From Pseudomonas viridiflava (lineage in GTDB: Bacteria > Pseudomonadota > Gammaproteobacteria > Pseudomonadales > Pseudomonadaceae): a stretch of DNA of 64,000 bases. The DNA lies in assembly GCF_900590885.1 (NCBI RefSeq), contig NZ_UUON01000042.1, positions 1-64,000 of the forward strand, written 5' to 3'. The position numbers and the translations under genes are program-made. Under the pieces are notes generated by a model that saw nothing but the letters and a program-made list of their open reading frames with translations, was not told the DNA's origin and did not search any database. Below are positions 8,345 to 17,898 of this stretch, piece after piece. Positions within the stretch are counted from its first letter, which is position 1, and each line of letters starts with the position of its first letter.

Positions 8345-8794
8345 CTATTCTCCGCGGATGTACTGCTCCAGTTGCTTGATCAGGTCTGCCTGTTCGGCAA
8401 TGGCTTCTTTCACCAAGTCACCGATGGAGAGCAGGCCCAACAGTTTGCCGTCTTCGACCACGGGCAAGTGGCGCAGGTGACTGTCGGTCATGATGTTCAT
8501 GCACTCTTCGACACTTTTATGGGTATCGACGGTGATCACAGGGGAGCTCATCACGTCGTCCACCCGCGTAGTGACCGACGATAGCCCCTTGAGGATGAGT
8601 TTACGCGCGTAATCCCGTTCGCTGATGATCCCTACCACCACGCCTTCCTTGACGACCGGCAAGGCCCCGACGTTTTTCTCCGACATCCGGACCAGCGCTT
8701 CAAATACGGTGTGGTCCCATTGGATGGTGTGCACGTCCTGGTTTTTCTGGTCCTTGGCTTTGAGCACTTGTGCGACGGTTTTCATGGCGGCCAC
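8345..8794 (-). CDS. tandem CBS-domain protein
   Basis: A 149-residue protein consisting of two CBS domains (about residues 15-70 and 80-140), one Bateman module. The sequences VGIISERDYARKLILKG and LLGLLSIGDLVK are typical CBS helices and strands. Stand-alone modules usually bind adenylates or NAD and act as energy or redox sensors. It is upstream of, and almost touching, the sirtuin gene, which makes a nucleotide-sensing link plausible but unproven. Confidence 0.88.
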   Translation of the reverse strand: MAAMKTVAQVLKAKDQKNQDVHTIQWDHTVFEALVRMSEKNVGALPVVKEGVVVGIISERDYARKLILKGLSSVTTRVDDVMSSPVITVDTHKSVEECMNIMTDSHLRHLPVVEDGKLLGLLSIGDLVKEAIAEQADLIKQLEQYIRGE

Positions 8795-8881
8795 TCCGGT
8801 GTTGTTGTTAGGAAGTCAGCGAGTCCCCTACAGAATCCTAGACGGGCCACGGCGGGGCAAGGTCCAAAGCGGCGTTAAACT

Positions 8882-8916
8882 CGTCGAAAAACGTCATTCG
8901 CCGGATTTTTTCGACG
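8882..8916 (-). terminator. hairpin just downstream of topB
   Basis: CGTCGAAAAA (8882-8891) and TTTTTCGACG (8907-8916) form a 10-bp perfect stem with a 15-base loop, two bases beyond the topB stop codon. T-runs lie inside the stem, not after it, so termination is plausible but not certain. Confidence 0.45.
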
Positions 8917-8917
8917 T

Positions 8918-10867
8918 TTACCCGGTATTCGTCGGCTTTTTGGCGCGTTTGGGGGCGGCGGTGGCCTTGCGCGGAGCGCTCTTGCGTTTGTTTTTCCACG
9001 GGGTGGCGCCTCGGCCTGCCGGGCTGGCAGGACCGGTGATGGTCATGCGCATGCCATTGCAGCGGGCGACTTGCTTGCTCATCCAGGCCGCTTGTTTGGC
9101 GACAAATTCTTCCAGGCTCATCTCACCGCTTTGCACCATGTCCAATGCCTGTTCCCAGATTGCGGTGGTGCCGGGGTCGGCGATGGCCCGGGGCACCGCG
9201 TCGATCAGGCTGAACGCCGCCGGCGTTGCCGACAGGGCCTTGCCGTTTTTCACCAGGTAACCCCGGTCCAGCAGCCCCTGGATAATCCCCGCGCGGGTGG
9301 CTTCGGTGCCGATACCCGTGGTGTCCTTGAGCTTTTGCTTGAGCAGCGGGTCTTCCACCAGCTTGGCGACGTTTTTCATCGCCTTGATCAGGTCGCCTTC
9401 GGTAAACGGCTTGGGTGGCTGGGTCCATAGGTCCTTGAGGTTGACCTTGGCCACCGCGTAGTCCTGGCCCTGCACCAACGCCGGCAACGCCTGGGGCACG
9501 GGTGCCTCACGACCCTTGGCCGGCGCCAGGGCTTCGGGCAAGGCGCGTTTCCAGCCCGGTTCGATCACCACTTTGCCCACGGCGCGCAAGGCCTGGCCTG
9601 CACAGTCGAAATCGGCCTGGGTGCGATCGTATTCATGGTTGGGCAGGAACTGCGCCAGGTAACGTGCGCGAATCAGGGTATAGACCGCGCGGTGCTTGCC
9701 CGTGAGCTGGCTCACATCCTTGCCCGCGCCGGTGGGGATGATGCCGTGGTGCGCGCTGACCTTGGCGTCGTTCCAGGCCCGTGAGCGGCGCTGCGGGTCG
9801 ATATGCGGCATCAGCTCATGGACTGCCGCATCGGCGCGGCCCAGCGCGGCGAGAATCTTCGGTGCCTCGCTGTGCTGGCTTACGGGCAGGTAGCCGCAGT
9901 CGCTGCGCGGGTAGGTGATGGCCTTGTGGGTTTCATACAGGGATTGCGCGATATCCAGGGTTTCCTGGGCGCCGAGGCCGAGCTTCTTGGAGCAGATCTC
10001 CTGCAGGGTACCGAGGTCGAAGGGCAGCGGCGCCACCTCGCGCATGCGTTCGGTGCGCAGCTTTACCAGGCGCGCGCTGGCGGCGTTACGCATGGCATCG
10101 GCTGCGTCTCGGGCCAGTTGCGGGTTGAGGCAGCGGCCCTGGTCGTCACAGGCATCCTCGGCTGCGCGCCATTGGGCGGTGAAGGTCAGGCCCGCGTGGC
10201 GTAGGTCGACGTCGATGGCCCAGTACGCCACCGGCTCGAAGTCGGCGATGCTGCGGTCGCGGTCGACCACCAGGCGCAGGGTCGGCGTTTGCACGCGGCC
10301 CACCGGCAGCACGCCTTGGTAGCCAGACTGACGCCCCAGCAGGGTAAACAGGCGGCTCATGTTCATGCCGATCAGCCAGTCGGCGCGGGAGCGGCCCAGG
10401 GCCGAGTGATACAGGCTGAAGGTTTCGGCGCCAGGCTTGAGCGCGGCCAGGGCCTTGCGAATGGACGCGTCATCCAGCGCCGACAGCCACAACCGCTGGA
10501 TCGGCCCGCGATAGCGGCAATGCTCCACCAACTCGCGGGCGATCATTTCGCCCTCACGGTCGGCGTCGGTGGCGATCACCAGTTCCTGCGCTTCCCCCAG
10601 CAGGCGCTTGACCGCCTTGAACTGGCTGGCGGTCTTGGGCTTGACGCGCATTTTCCATTTGTCCGGGACAATCGGCAGGTCGGCCAGCACCCAGCGTTTG
10701 TACTTGGCGTCGTAGGCATCCGGCGGGGCGGTTTCCAGCAGGTGGCCGATGCACCAGGTGACTGTGACCCCGTTGCCCAGCCAGCACCCGTCACCGCGCC
10801 GGCTGGCGCCGAGTACGGCCGCAATGTCCTTGGCCTGGGAGGGTTTTTCACAGAGGTACAGCCGCAT
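8918..10867 (-). CDS. topB: DNA topoisomerase III
   Basis: A 649-residue type IA topoisomerase. The N-terminal Toprim domain (MRLYLCEKPSQAKDIAAVLG, later TDADREGEMIARELV) holds the metal-binding acidic residues. The active Tyr is in KAITYPRSDCGYLP (about residue 330). The C-terminus is a short Lys/Arg-rich tail (about 615-649) rather than zinc fingers, as in other TopB enzymes. It relaxes and decatenates DNA. I used the ATG giving MRLYLCEKP, the conserved family start; an upstream ATG would add ten residues. Confidence 0.93.
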   Translation of the reverse strand: MRLYLCEKPSQAKDIAAVLGASRRGDGCWLGNGVTVTWCIGHLLETAPPDAYDAKYKRWVLADLPIVPDKWKMRVKPKTASQFKAVKRLLGEAQELVIATDADREGEMIARELVEHCRYRGPIQRLWLSALDDASIRKALAALKPGAETFSLYHSALGRSRADWLIGMNMSRLFTLLGRQSGYQGVLPVGRVQTPTLRLVVDRDRSIADFEPVAYWAIDVDLRHAGLTFTAQWRAAEDACDDQGRCLNPQLARDAADAMRNAASARLVKLRTERMREVAPLPFDLGTLQEICSKKLGLGAQETLDIAQSLYETHKAITYPRSDCGYLPVSQHSEAPKILAALGRADAAVHELMPHIDPQRRSRAWNDAKVSAHHGIIPTGAGKDVSQLTGKHRAVYTLIRARYLAQFLPNHEYDRTQADFDCAGQALRAVGKVVIEPGWKRALPEALAPAKGREAPVPQALPALVQGQDYAVAKVNLKDLWTQPPKPFTEGDLIKAMKNVAKLVEDPLLKQKLKDTTGIGTEATRAGIIQGLLDRGYLVKNGKALSATPAAFSLIDAVPRAIADPGTTAIWEQALDMVQSGEMSLEEFVAKQAAWMSKQVARCNGMRMTITGPASPAGRGATPWKNKRKSAPRKATAAPKRAKKPTNTG

Positions 10868-10977
10868 GGTCATCACATCAGATTGGGTGGATGCCATGCA
10901 GGATGCTTAGTCGAAGGGATTTGAGCAACCATTATCTGTATGGATGTACAGCAAATTGTGTGAGTCTCTCAAAGCAA

Positions 10978-11007
10978 ATGTGGGAGGGGGCAAGCACCCT
11001 CCCACAG
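10978..11007. repeat. REP palindrome, variant arm
   Basis: ATGTGGGAGGGGGCAAG followed by CACCCTCCCACAG: the common REP core with one mismatch between arms. It lies between the topB start and the 3' end of the symporter gene. Confidence 0.85.
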
Positions 11008-11029
11008 GGGATCTTCTGAATTGCGAAGA

Positions 11030-12652
11030 TCAGTTGTTATCAATATCCACATGCCGCGTTTCTTTGAGGCACACCATCCCCACGATCAGGCTCACCCCCG
11101 TCACCACCACCGGGTACCACAGGCCGTAGAAGATATCGCCGGTGTACACCACCAGCGCGAACGACACCGTTGGCAGGAACCCGCCAAACCAGCCGTTACC
11201 GATGTGGTAGGGCAGGGACATCGAGGTGTAGCGGATGCGCGTCGGGAACAGCTCCACCATCAGCGCCGCGAGCGGGCCGTAGCACATGGCTGCGATCAGG
11301 ATCAGCGCGACGATCAACGCCACCACCATGGTTTTGTTGACCTGGGCCACGTCCGCCGAGCTCGGGTAACCGGCCAGGGTCACGGCGCCGCGCAGGGCTT
11401 TTTCGTCGAAGCCGTCGATGCGCACTTCACCGACGCTCACCTGCACCGGGCTGCCCGCCGGGGCGGCGGCGCTGCTGTAGGGTAGGCCTTGCTTGACCAG
11501 GAAGGTCTTGACCTTGTCGCACGGGCTGTCAAATTTCGCCTTGCCCACCGGGTCGAACTGGAAGGTACAGGTGGCCGGGTCGGCCAGTACGGTGATCGGC
11601 GCCTGTCGGCTGGCCTGGTCCATCGCCGGGTTGGTGTAGTGCGCCAGGCTCTTGAAGATCGGGAAGTACAGCACGGTCGCCAGCAACAGCCCGAGCATCA
11701 GCACCGGCTTGCGCCCGACCTTGTCCGACAGCCAGCCAAAGAAGATAAAGAACGGCGCGCCAATCACCACGCTGATGATCAGCAGCATGTTGGCCAGGGC
11801 CGGGTCCATTTTCAGGAACTGGGTGAGGAAGAACAGCACATAGAACTGCGCCGCGTAGAAGGTTACCGCCTGGCCGCCGTTGATGCTGAACAGCGCGATC
11901 AGCACCACCTTGAGGTTGTCCCAGTTGCCGAACGACTCGCTGATCGGCGCCTTGCTGGCCTTGCCTTCTTCTTTCATTTTCAGGAAGGCCGGCGACTCAT
12001 GCAGGCTCATGCGGATCCAGGTGGAAATACCCAGCAGCACAATCGAGAACAGGAACGGAATGCGCCAGCCCCAGACTTCAAACTGATCGCCGGTGAAATA
12101 CCGGCAAGCCAGCACCACCAGCAGTGACAGCAGCAGGCCGATGGTGGCGGTAGATTGAATCCAGCTGGTGTGGAAGCCGCGTTTGCCGGCCGGCGCATGC
12201 TCGGCCACATAGGTCGCCGCGCCGCCGTACTCGCCGCCCAGTGCCAGGCCCTGGAGCATGCGCAACACAATCAGGATGATCGGCGCTGCGATGCCGATGC
12301 TCGCGTAGGTCGGCAACAGCCCGACACAGAAGGTCGCCACGCCCATCAGGATGATGGTGACGAGGAAGGTGTATTTGCGCCCGATCATGTCGCCCAGGCG
12401 GCCGAACACCAGCGCGCCGAACGGGCGCACCACAAAGCCGGCGGCAAAGGCCATCAGGGCGAAGATAAACGCGGTGGTGTCGTTGACCCCGGCAAAGAAC
12501 TGCTTGCTGATCACCGCCGCCAGGGCGCCGTAGAGGAAAAAGTCATACCACTCGAACACCGTCCCGAGGGACGAGGCGAAGATGACCTTTTTTGAATCGT
12601 TGCCGGTGCTCGCGTCTATTGTCGAGCCCAGGGGTTGAGCATGTTCTGACAT
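11030..12652 (-). CDS. MFS metabolite:H+ symporter (MHS family)
   Basis: A 540-residue, 12-TM permease. FEWYDFFLYGALA (near residue 35), RPFGALVFGRLGDMIGRKY and GGEYGGAATYVAEHAP are hallmark MHS motifs shared with ProP, KgtP and ShiA. It is longer than the usual 430-450: an extra hydrophilic region of about 90 residues (roughly 355-445) separates two C-terminal helices and contains two Cys about 18 residues apart. Substrate unknown. It lies 65 bp downstream of the GMC oxidoreductase gene on the same strand, so it may import that enzyme's substrate. Confidence 0.88.
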   Translation of the reverse strand: MSEHAQPLGSTIDASTGNDSKKVIFASSLGTVFEWYDFFLYGALAAVISKQFFAGVNDTTAFIFALMAFAAGFVVRPFGALVFGRLGDMIGRKYTFLVTIILMGVATFCVGLLPTYASIGIAAPIILIVLRMLQGLALGGEYGGAATYVAEHAPAGKRGFHTSWIQSTATIGLLLSLLVVLACRYFTGDQFEVWGWRIPFLFSIVLLGISTWIRMSLHESPAFLKMKEEGKASKAPISESFGNWDNLKVVLIALFSINGGQAVTFYAAQFYVLFFLTQFLKMDPALANMLLIISVVIGAPFFIFFGWLSDKVGRKPVLMLGLLLATVLYFPIFKSLAHYTNPAMDQASRQAPITVLADPATCTFQFDPVGKAKFDSPCDKVKTFLVKQGLPYSSAAAPAGSPVQVSVGEVRIDGFDEKALRGAVTLAGYPSSADVAQVNKTMVVALIVALILIAAMCYGPLAALMVELFPTRIRYTSMSLPYHIGNGWFGGFLPTVSFALVVYTGDIFYGLWYPVVVTGVSLIVGMVCLKETRHVDIDNN

Positions 12653-12717
12653 CGGGTAGCCCTCACAGTGATTATTTATTGTTGTTCCACTGTCGGCGCC
12701 AGGTGCGGCGCCGCTAT

Positions 12718-14364
12718 TCAGATTGCATGAACCAGTTCTTTCTCCGGGGCGAGGCTCCTTGTAGTCGGCGAAAGGATCAGCTGCGCGGCCTTTTCGGCAA
12801 TCATCAGCGTAGGTGAACAGGTGTTGCCGGAGGTGATGTGCGGCATGATCGAGGCATCGGCGATGCGCAGGCCCGGCACGCCATGCACGCGCAGCTGGGC
12901 GTCAACCACGGCGTCCTTGTCGCTGCCCATGCGGCAGGTGCCCACCGGATGGAAAATCGTGGTGCCGATGCGTGCGGCCGCTTCGTGCAATTCTTCCTCG
13001 GTTTGCAGCGAGTCGCCGGGCAGGTACTCCACCGGCTTGAACTGGCTCAGGGCCGGCGCGGCGACGATGCGTCGGGTCAGGCGTATCGCATCGGCGGCCA
13101 CCCGCAAGTCTTCCGGGTGGCTCAAGTAGTTGGGGCGAATCAGCGGCGCATCCGCCGGGTTGGCCGAGCGGATATCAATGCGGCCACGGCTTTGCGGGCG
13201 CAGGTCGCAGACCGACGCGGTAAAAGCCGGGAATGCGTGCAGTGGTTCGCCGAAGCGCTCCAGGGACAGCGGTTGCACATGGTATTCAAGGTTGGCCGAG
13301 GTCTGTTCCGGCCCGGAGCGGGCAAACGCGCCGAGCTGGCTGGGCGCCATCGACAGCGGGCCGCTGCGGTCGTACAGGTAGCGCAGGCCCATGCCCATCT
13401 TGCCCCACACGGTGCCGGCGATCTGGTTGAGGGTGCGGGCTTTTTCCAGTTTGTAGATCAGCCGCAGTTGCAGGTGGTCCTGCAGGTTGCCGCCCACGCC
13501 GGGCAGCTCGTGCAATACGTCGATGCCCAGCGGCTTGAGCACGTTCGACGGGCCGATCCCCGAGCGTTGCAGGATCCCCGGCGAACCCACGGAGCCTGCG
13601 CACAACACGATTTCCTTGCGTGCCTTCCAGCTGAGCTGCTGGCCATGTTGCCGCCCGACGACGGCTGAGGCGCGGCCGTTCTCCAGCACCACGCGGTCCA
13701 CTTCCACCTCGGTCAGCACCGTGAGGTTGGGCCGCTGGCGGATCGGTTTGAGAAACGCCTTGGCCGCATTCCAGCGCACGCCGGCTTTCTGATTGACCTG
13801 GAAATAGCCGCAGCCTTCGTTATCGCCCTGGTTGAAGTCGCTGATATTGGCGATGCCGCTTTGCGCCGCCGCCGCGCGGAACGCATCCAGGATCGGCCAT
13901 GACAAGCGCTGCTGCTCGACCCGCCATTCGCCGCCATTGCTGTGGAACTCCGAGCCGCCGGCAAAGTGGTTTTCGCTCTGCTTGAACAGCGGCAGCACGT
14001 CTTTCCAGGCCCAGCCCGGATTGCCCGCAGCGGCCCAGCCGTCGTAATCCTGAGCCTGGCCGCGCATGTAGATCATGCCGTTGATGGACGAGCAGCCGCC
14101 AAGCACCTTGCCGCGTGGGTAACTCAGCGCACGGCCTTGCAGGCCTTCCTGGGCTTCGGTCTTGAAGCACCAGTCGGTGCGCGGGTTACCGATGCAGAAC
14201 AGGTAGCCGACGGGGATATGGATCCAGGGGTAGTTGTCGCGGCCACCGGCTTCCAGCAGGAGCACGCGGTGCGCGGGGTTGGCGGACAGTCGATTGGCCA
14301 GCAGGCAGCCTGCGGGGCCGGCGCCTACTACCACGTAATCGAATTCAGCAGTTGCAATGGGCAT
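12718..14364 (-). CDS. GMC-family FAD-dependent oxidoreductase
   Basis: A 548-residue GMC oxidoreductase. FAD-binding GAGPAGCLLANRLS is at about residues 12-25, GMC signature 1 at about 80-100 (GGCSSINGMIYMRG), signature 2 near 260 (GSVGSPGILQRSGIGP), and the catalytic His in FHPVGTCRMG near 480. Relatives include choline dehydrogenase BetA and the alcohol dehydrogenase AlkJ, which oxidise alcohols and pass electrons to the respiratory chain. The actual alcohol is not evident. It sits with the MHS permease on one strand and a divergent LysR gene on the other: a likely catabolic unit. Confidence 0.9.
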   Translation of the reverse strand: MPIATAEFDYVVVGAGPAGCLLANRLSANPAHRVLLLEAGGRDNYPWIHIPVGYLFCIGNPRTDWCFKTEAQEGLQGRALSYPRGKVLGGCSSINGMIYMRGQAQDYDGWAAAGNPGWAWKDVLPLFKQSENHFAGGSEFHSNGGEWRVEQQRLSWPILDAFRAAAAQSGIANISDFNQGDNEGCGYFQVNQKAGVRWNAAKAFLKPIRQRPNLTVLTEVEVDRVVLENGRASAVVGRQHGQQLSWKARKEIVLCAGSVGSPGILQRSGIGPSNVLKPLGIDVLHELPGVGGNLQDHLQLRLIYKLEKARTLNQIAGTVWGKMGMGLRYLYDRSGPLSMAPSQLGAFARSGPEQTSANLEYHVQPLSLERFGEPLHAFPAFTASVCDLRPQSRGRIDIRSANPADAPLIRPNYLSHPEDLRVAADAIRLTRRIVAAPALSQFKPVEYLPGDSLQTEEELHEAAARIGTTIFHPVGTCRMGSDKDAVVDAQLRVHGVPGLRIADASIMPHITSGNTCSPTLMIAEKAAQLILSPTTRSLAPEKELVHAI

Positions 14365-14405
14365 CTGAGGCCTCGCTTGTTTTTCTTATTGGCTCCATCC
14401 TAGTT

Positions 14406-14435
14406 GTTAGTTTTCGTCTTAAAAATGTTAGTTTT
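14406..14435. promoter_or_regulatory. direct repeats in the GMC / LysR divergent promoter
   Basis: GTTAGTTTT occurs at 14406-14414 and 14427-14435, 21 bp apart (two helical turns), in an AT-rich patch between the divergent GMC oxidoreductase and LysR genes. Binding by the adjacent LysR protein is inference. Confidence 0.4.
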
Positions 14436-14493
14436 TACCCACCTGCTGTGCGTTTTTAAACAGCGCGGTCCCGGCTCACAGGATGGAGGCGAC

Positions 14494-15384
14494 ATGTTCG
14501 ACTGGAATGACCTGCGGTTTTTTCTCGAGTTGCAGCGCAGCGGCCGTCTGCTCACCGCCGCGCAACGCCTGAAAACTACCCACGCCACCGTGGCGCGCCA
14601 CATCGAGGCCATCGAGAAAAGCCTCGGCACCGCGCTGTTTGTGCAGCATGCCCAGGGCTACGAACTGACCCCGTCCGGCGAAGCGCTGCTCAAACATGCC
14701 GAAGCCATGGAAAACGTCGCGCTGCTGGCCGAAGACGAACTGACCCATTCCGCCGCGCCCCTGGGCAAGATCCGCCTGGGTGTGGCCGAGGGCCTGGGGG
14801 TGATGTTCCTTGCCAGCCGCATGGGTGGGCTGTTCGATCGCTACCCGGGGCTGGAGGTGGAGCTGGTGGCGGTGCCGCGTTTTGTCAGCATCCTCAACCG
14901 CGAGGCGGAAATCAGCATCCACCTCGAGCGCCCCAGCGTCGATCAACTGGTCACCCGCAAGCTCACCGACTACCGCCTGGCGCTTTACGCCAGCCGCGCT
15001 TATCTGGATCGCAATCCGCCGATCGAAAAGCGCGAGGATCTTGCCGCGCATTCATGGATCGATTACGTCGACGACTTGTTGTTCAGCCAGGAACTGAAAT
15101 TCCTCAGCAGCTTCTGCCGCAACCCCAAGGTGGTGTTCCACAGCACCAGCGTGATCGCCCAGCACCAGGCCGCGCGCTCGGGGCTGGGGATCGCGGTGTT
15201 GCCGTGCTTTATGGCGTCGGGCGATCCGGATTTGGTGCCGTTGCTGCCGGGCGAGGGGATACAGCGTAGTTACTGGATCAGCTCGCGCCGGGAGTTGCAC
15301 AAGTCGGTGCGGCTGCGGGTGTTGTGGGATTACGTGGTGGAGTTGTGCGCGCGGGAGCAGGGGTTGTTGCTCAACGAACCCTGA
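14494..15384 (+). CDS. LysR-family regulator
   Basis: A 296-residue LysR protein with an HTH at about residues 1-60 (MFDWNDLRFFLELQRSGRLL) and effector domain from 90 to 290. This opening sequence, DWNDLRFFLEL, is typical of the subgroup that regulates dehydrogenase or transporter neighbours. The start at 14494 is chosen because GGATGGAGG lies just upstream; the frame is open further but without support. Divergent from the GMC oxidoreductase/permease pair, which it probably controls. Confidence 0.85.
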   Translation: MFDWNDLRFFLELQRSGRLLTAAQRLKTTHATVARHIEAIEKSLGTALFVQHAQGYELTPSGEALLKHAEAMENVALLAEDELTHSAAPLGKIRLGVAEGLGVMFLASRMGGLFDRYPGLEVELVAVPRFVSILNREAEISIHLERPSVDQLVTRKLTDYRLALYASRAYLDRNPPIEKREDLAAHSWIDYVDDLLFSQELKFLSSFCRNPKVVFHSTSVIAQHQAARSGLGIAVLPCFMASGDPDLVPLLPGEGIQRSYWISSRRELHKSVRLRVLWDYVVELCAREQGLLLNEP

Positions 15385-15427
15385 CTGAAGAACCCACATT
15401 GGATTTATGTTGATGCTGGAATCGAAG

Positions 15428-16525
15428 TCAGTCGCGCAATTCGAATTCAGCACTGCCCAACCGCTCCCCATTCACCATCACATGCACCCAATGGCTGCCC
15501 GGATAGTGCCTGCGCGTAGTCAACTCGCGAATATGCTGCTCGCGGCTGATGCTCTGCACCTCGCCGGCACCCAGGGTAAACGCCTTGAGCTTGAACACCT
15601 TGGCCGCGCTGTGGCCGGCGCTTTTGACGTAGTCGATGGCGTAATCCACCACCAGTTTTTGCGCGGTGTCGGCGGTGGATTCCAGGTTGAATGAGAGGTT
15701 GATGCGCTCGCCCAGGTTGATCACCGCCGGTGTGACGCGGAGGTTGTGAAGCTTCACTTCGGCCTTGGCGCCCGCGCCCATGATCGTCAGCGCGCGGGTG
15801 TTGCCTTGCTTGATCAGGCTGCGCAGCGCGTGGCGGGCGATCCAGGCAGTGTGGGGGTTCTCCAGGTTCCAGCCTTCGATCAGGCTGAGCACCCAGTCGG
15901 GGTGGTCCTTGGTGATGTCGTTGAGGTGGTTGGCCACCGACTTGCGCACATACAGGCTGGTGTCGGCCTTGAGGTTGTCGAGGATCGCGGCGCACAGCTC
16001 GGGGTTGGCTTGCACCTCGGCCAGGCGAAATGACCACGGCAGGCGCGGCCGCGAGCCTTCGCTGGCGAGGCGGCGTACGTGCTCGTTGGCGTCCAGCGAC
16101 CACGTGTGCATCACCGCCAGCGTGCGCTGGAAGTCGTGCAGCAGGAAGTGGCGGATGGCGAACTCGGCAGAACCAAAGGTGGTGAAATATTCCAGCGCGG
16201 CCATGGAGCGCTTGAAGTCATCGCGGCCGTAACTGGCCACGTAGTGCGGCAAAAACAGGCTGACAAACCCGCTGTTCAGGCGGGGCGCCAGGGCATACAG
16301 CAGCTTGAGCGTTTGCGGGTAGTCCAGCGCGATCACCGCGTTCAGGCTCTCGCTGACCCGCGCCATACGCTGCATCACCGACAATTCGGCCAGCCCCGCC
16401 TTGGCGTGCTTGAGGAAGCCCTTGGCGTCGAATGCCGGGTACACCGCGCTCATTTCGGTGGCGATATGTTGCAGGCGTTCGACGTTGAAGATTTCCTTGA
16501 GGGCCGGCGCGCTTTGATCGGTCAT
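15428..16525 (-). CDS. alkC: AlkC-type DNA glycosylase with Ig-like tail
   Basis: A 365-residue DNA alkylation repair protein. Residues 1-250 are HEAT-like repeats, with typical segments HVRRLASEGSRPRLPW and SLYVRKSVANHLNDITKDHPDWV. Residues 255-365 form a beta-rich domain (LHNLRVTPAVINLGERINLSF) that fits the C-terminal Ig-like domain I recall for P. fluorescens AlkC. AlkC removes 3-methylcytosine and 3-methyladenine without base flipping. The gene runs toward the LysR gene; the glutamine-synthetase-like gene ends 16 bp upstream of its start region, so they may share a transcript. Confidence 0.85.
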   Translation of the reverse strand: MTDQSAPALKEIFNVERLQHIATEMSAVYPAFDAKGFLKHAKAGLAELSVMQRMARVSESLNAVIALDYPQTLKLLYALAPRLNSGFVSLFLPHYVASYGRDDFKRSMAALEYFTTFGSAEFAIRHFLLHDFQRTLAVMHTWSLDANEHVRRLASEGSRPRLPWSFRLAEVQANPELCAAILDNLKADTSLYVRKSVANHLNDITKDHPDWVLSLIEGWNLENPHTAWIARHALRSLIKQGNTRALTIMGAGAKAEVKLHNLRVTPAVINLGERINLSFNLESTADTAQKLVVDYAIDYVKSAGHSAAKVFKLKAFTLGAGEVQSISREQHIRELTTRRHYPGSHWVHVMVNGERLGSAEFELRD

Positions 16526-16540
16526 CGGTGATTCCAGAAG

Positions 16541-17887
16541 TTAAAGAAACCAGCGGTATTCCCGCGCATGGATCTCTTGTTGAAAGGCCAAATGGTCCTG
16601 GCGTTTGTTTTCGCAGTACACGTCGACAAATTCGCCGCCCAGCTTATCGCGCAATACCGGCTGATGTTGCATGGCGCGCACGGCGTCGAGCATTTCCAGG
16701 GGGAAGGCGGTGCCGCTTGAGCGATCCTCGTTCAAGGGCGCGATAGGTTCCTGCCTGGCTTCAAGCCCATGCTCCAAACCGGCCAGGATCGCCGCCAACA
16801 CCAGGTACGGGTTGGCATCGGCGCTGGCCAGGCGGTGTTCAATGCGCAGGTTGCGTGGGTCGGAGTCGGGGATGCGTACGCACGCATCGCGGTCTTCAAA
16901 GCCCCAGCTGGCACGGGTGGCGGCGTTGACCGTGCCGCCCAGGCGGCGAAACGCATTGTGGTTGGGCGAGAAAATCGGCATGCAATGCGGCAGCAATTCC
17001 AGGCAACCCGCCACGGCGTGGCGCAGCGGCTGTTGCTGATGGGCGGCGAGCAGGTTATTACCCGCGCCGTCATACAGGCTGACATGCACGTGCATGCCGC
17101 TACCTGGGAATTGAAGATAGGGTTTGGCCATGAAGCTCGCACGATAACCGTGCTTGAGCGCTACGCCGCGGGTGCTGCGGCAGAACAGCGCGGCCCAGTC
17201 GGCGGCGCGCAGGCCGTCTTCGAGGTGGCCGAAATTGATCTCGAACTGGCCTGGGCCGAGTTCGGCGGTGATCACCGTGATGTCGATGCCCTGGGCCTTG
17301 GCGGTCTGGGCCATGTCATCGAGTACCTCGCTGAAGCGCGACAGCCGCTCGATATGCAGGGTGGGCTGGTCGTCGGCGTCCTCGCTGAGCGGGTCGCGGG
17401 CGAATTGCGGCAGGCCGTTATCGAGTTTCTTGTCGAACAGGTAGAACTCCAGCTCGAACGCCACCACCGGGTGGATGCCCTTGTGGTGCAGGCGCTCCAG
17501 CACCTTGGCCAGGACTTCGCGGGGTTCGAATTCGATAGGCGCTTCGGTGCCGTCCGAGGTGATCAGCATCTGGCCCAATGGCTGCGACTCCCAGCTCACC
17601 GGCTTGAGTGTGCCCGGCACCAGGCGGCGGTTGGCGTCCGGGTCGCCGTCGTGGAAGCAGTAGTCGCCAATCTTGAACAGCCCGCCCTGGGCGCCCAGCA
17701 GCACGGCATTTTGCGGCAGCTTCAAGGGGCTGCCGGCGGCGACCTTTTCGAGCATCTCGATGGGGTAGCGCTTGCCATAGAAATGCCCGGGAATGTCCAG
17801 GGCGATCAGGTCGACGTAACGCACGTCGGGGTGGTTCTGGCGAAAGGTCCGTACTTCGGCCAGTAACGTGGCGGCATGGCTTTTCAC
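16541..17887 (-). CDS. glutamine-synthetase-family ligase (gamma-glutamylpolyamine synthetase-like)
   Basis: A 448-residue member of the glutamine synthetase fold. PGSGMHVHVSLYD (putative ATP and metal site), NHNAFRRL and RIEHRLASADANPYLVLAA are clear GS motifs, and the spacing matches PuuA/PauA-type enzymes that join glutamate to putrescine or other amines. The start is a GTG at 17887 with AGGAG eight bases upstream; the frame extends further but reads as noise. The upstream neighbour (11 bp away) is a cupin HTH regulator of the kind that controls polyamine use, which supports an amine substrate. Which amine is unknown. Confidence 0.85.
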   Translation of the reverse strand: MKSHAATLLAEVRTFRQNHPDVRYVDLIALDIPGHFYGKRYPIEMLEKVAAGSPLKLPQNAVLLGAQGGLFKIGDYCFHDGDPDANRRLVPGTLKPVSWESQPLGQMLITSDGTEAPIEFEPREVLAKVLERLHHKGIHPVVAFELEFYLFDKKLDNGLPQFARDPLSEDADDQPTLHIERLSRFSEVLDDMAQTAKAQGIDITVITAELGPGQFEINFGHLEDGLRAADWAALFCRSTRGVALKHGYRASFMAKPYLQFPGSGMHVHVSLYDGAGNNLLAAHQQQPLRHAVAGCLELLPHCMPIFSPNHNAFRRLGGTVNAATRASWGFEDRDACVRIPDSDPRNLRIEHRLASADANPYLVLAAILAGLEHGLEARQEPIAPLNEDRSSGTAFPLEMLDAVRAMQHQPVLRDKLGGEFVDVYCENKRQDHLAFQQEIHAREYRWFL

Positions 17888-17898
17888 GGGTGTTGCTC

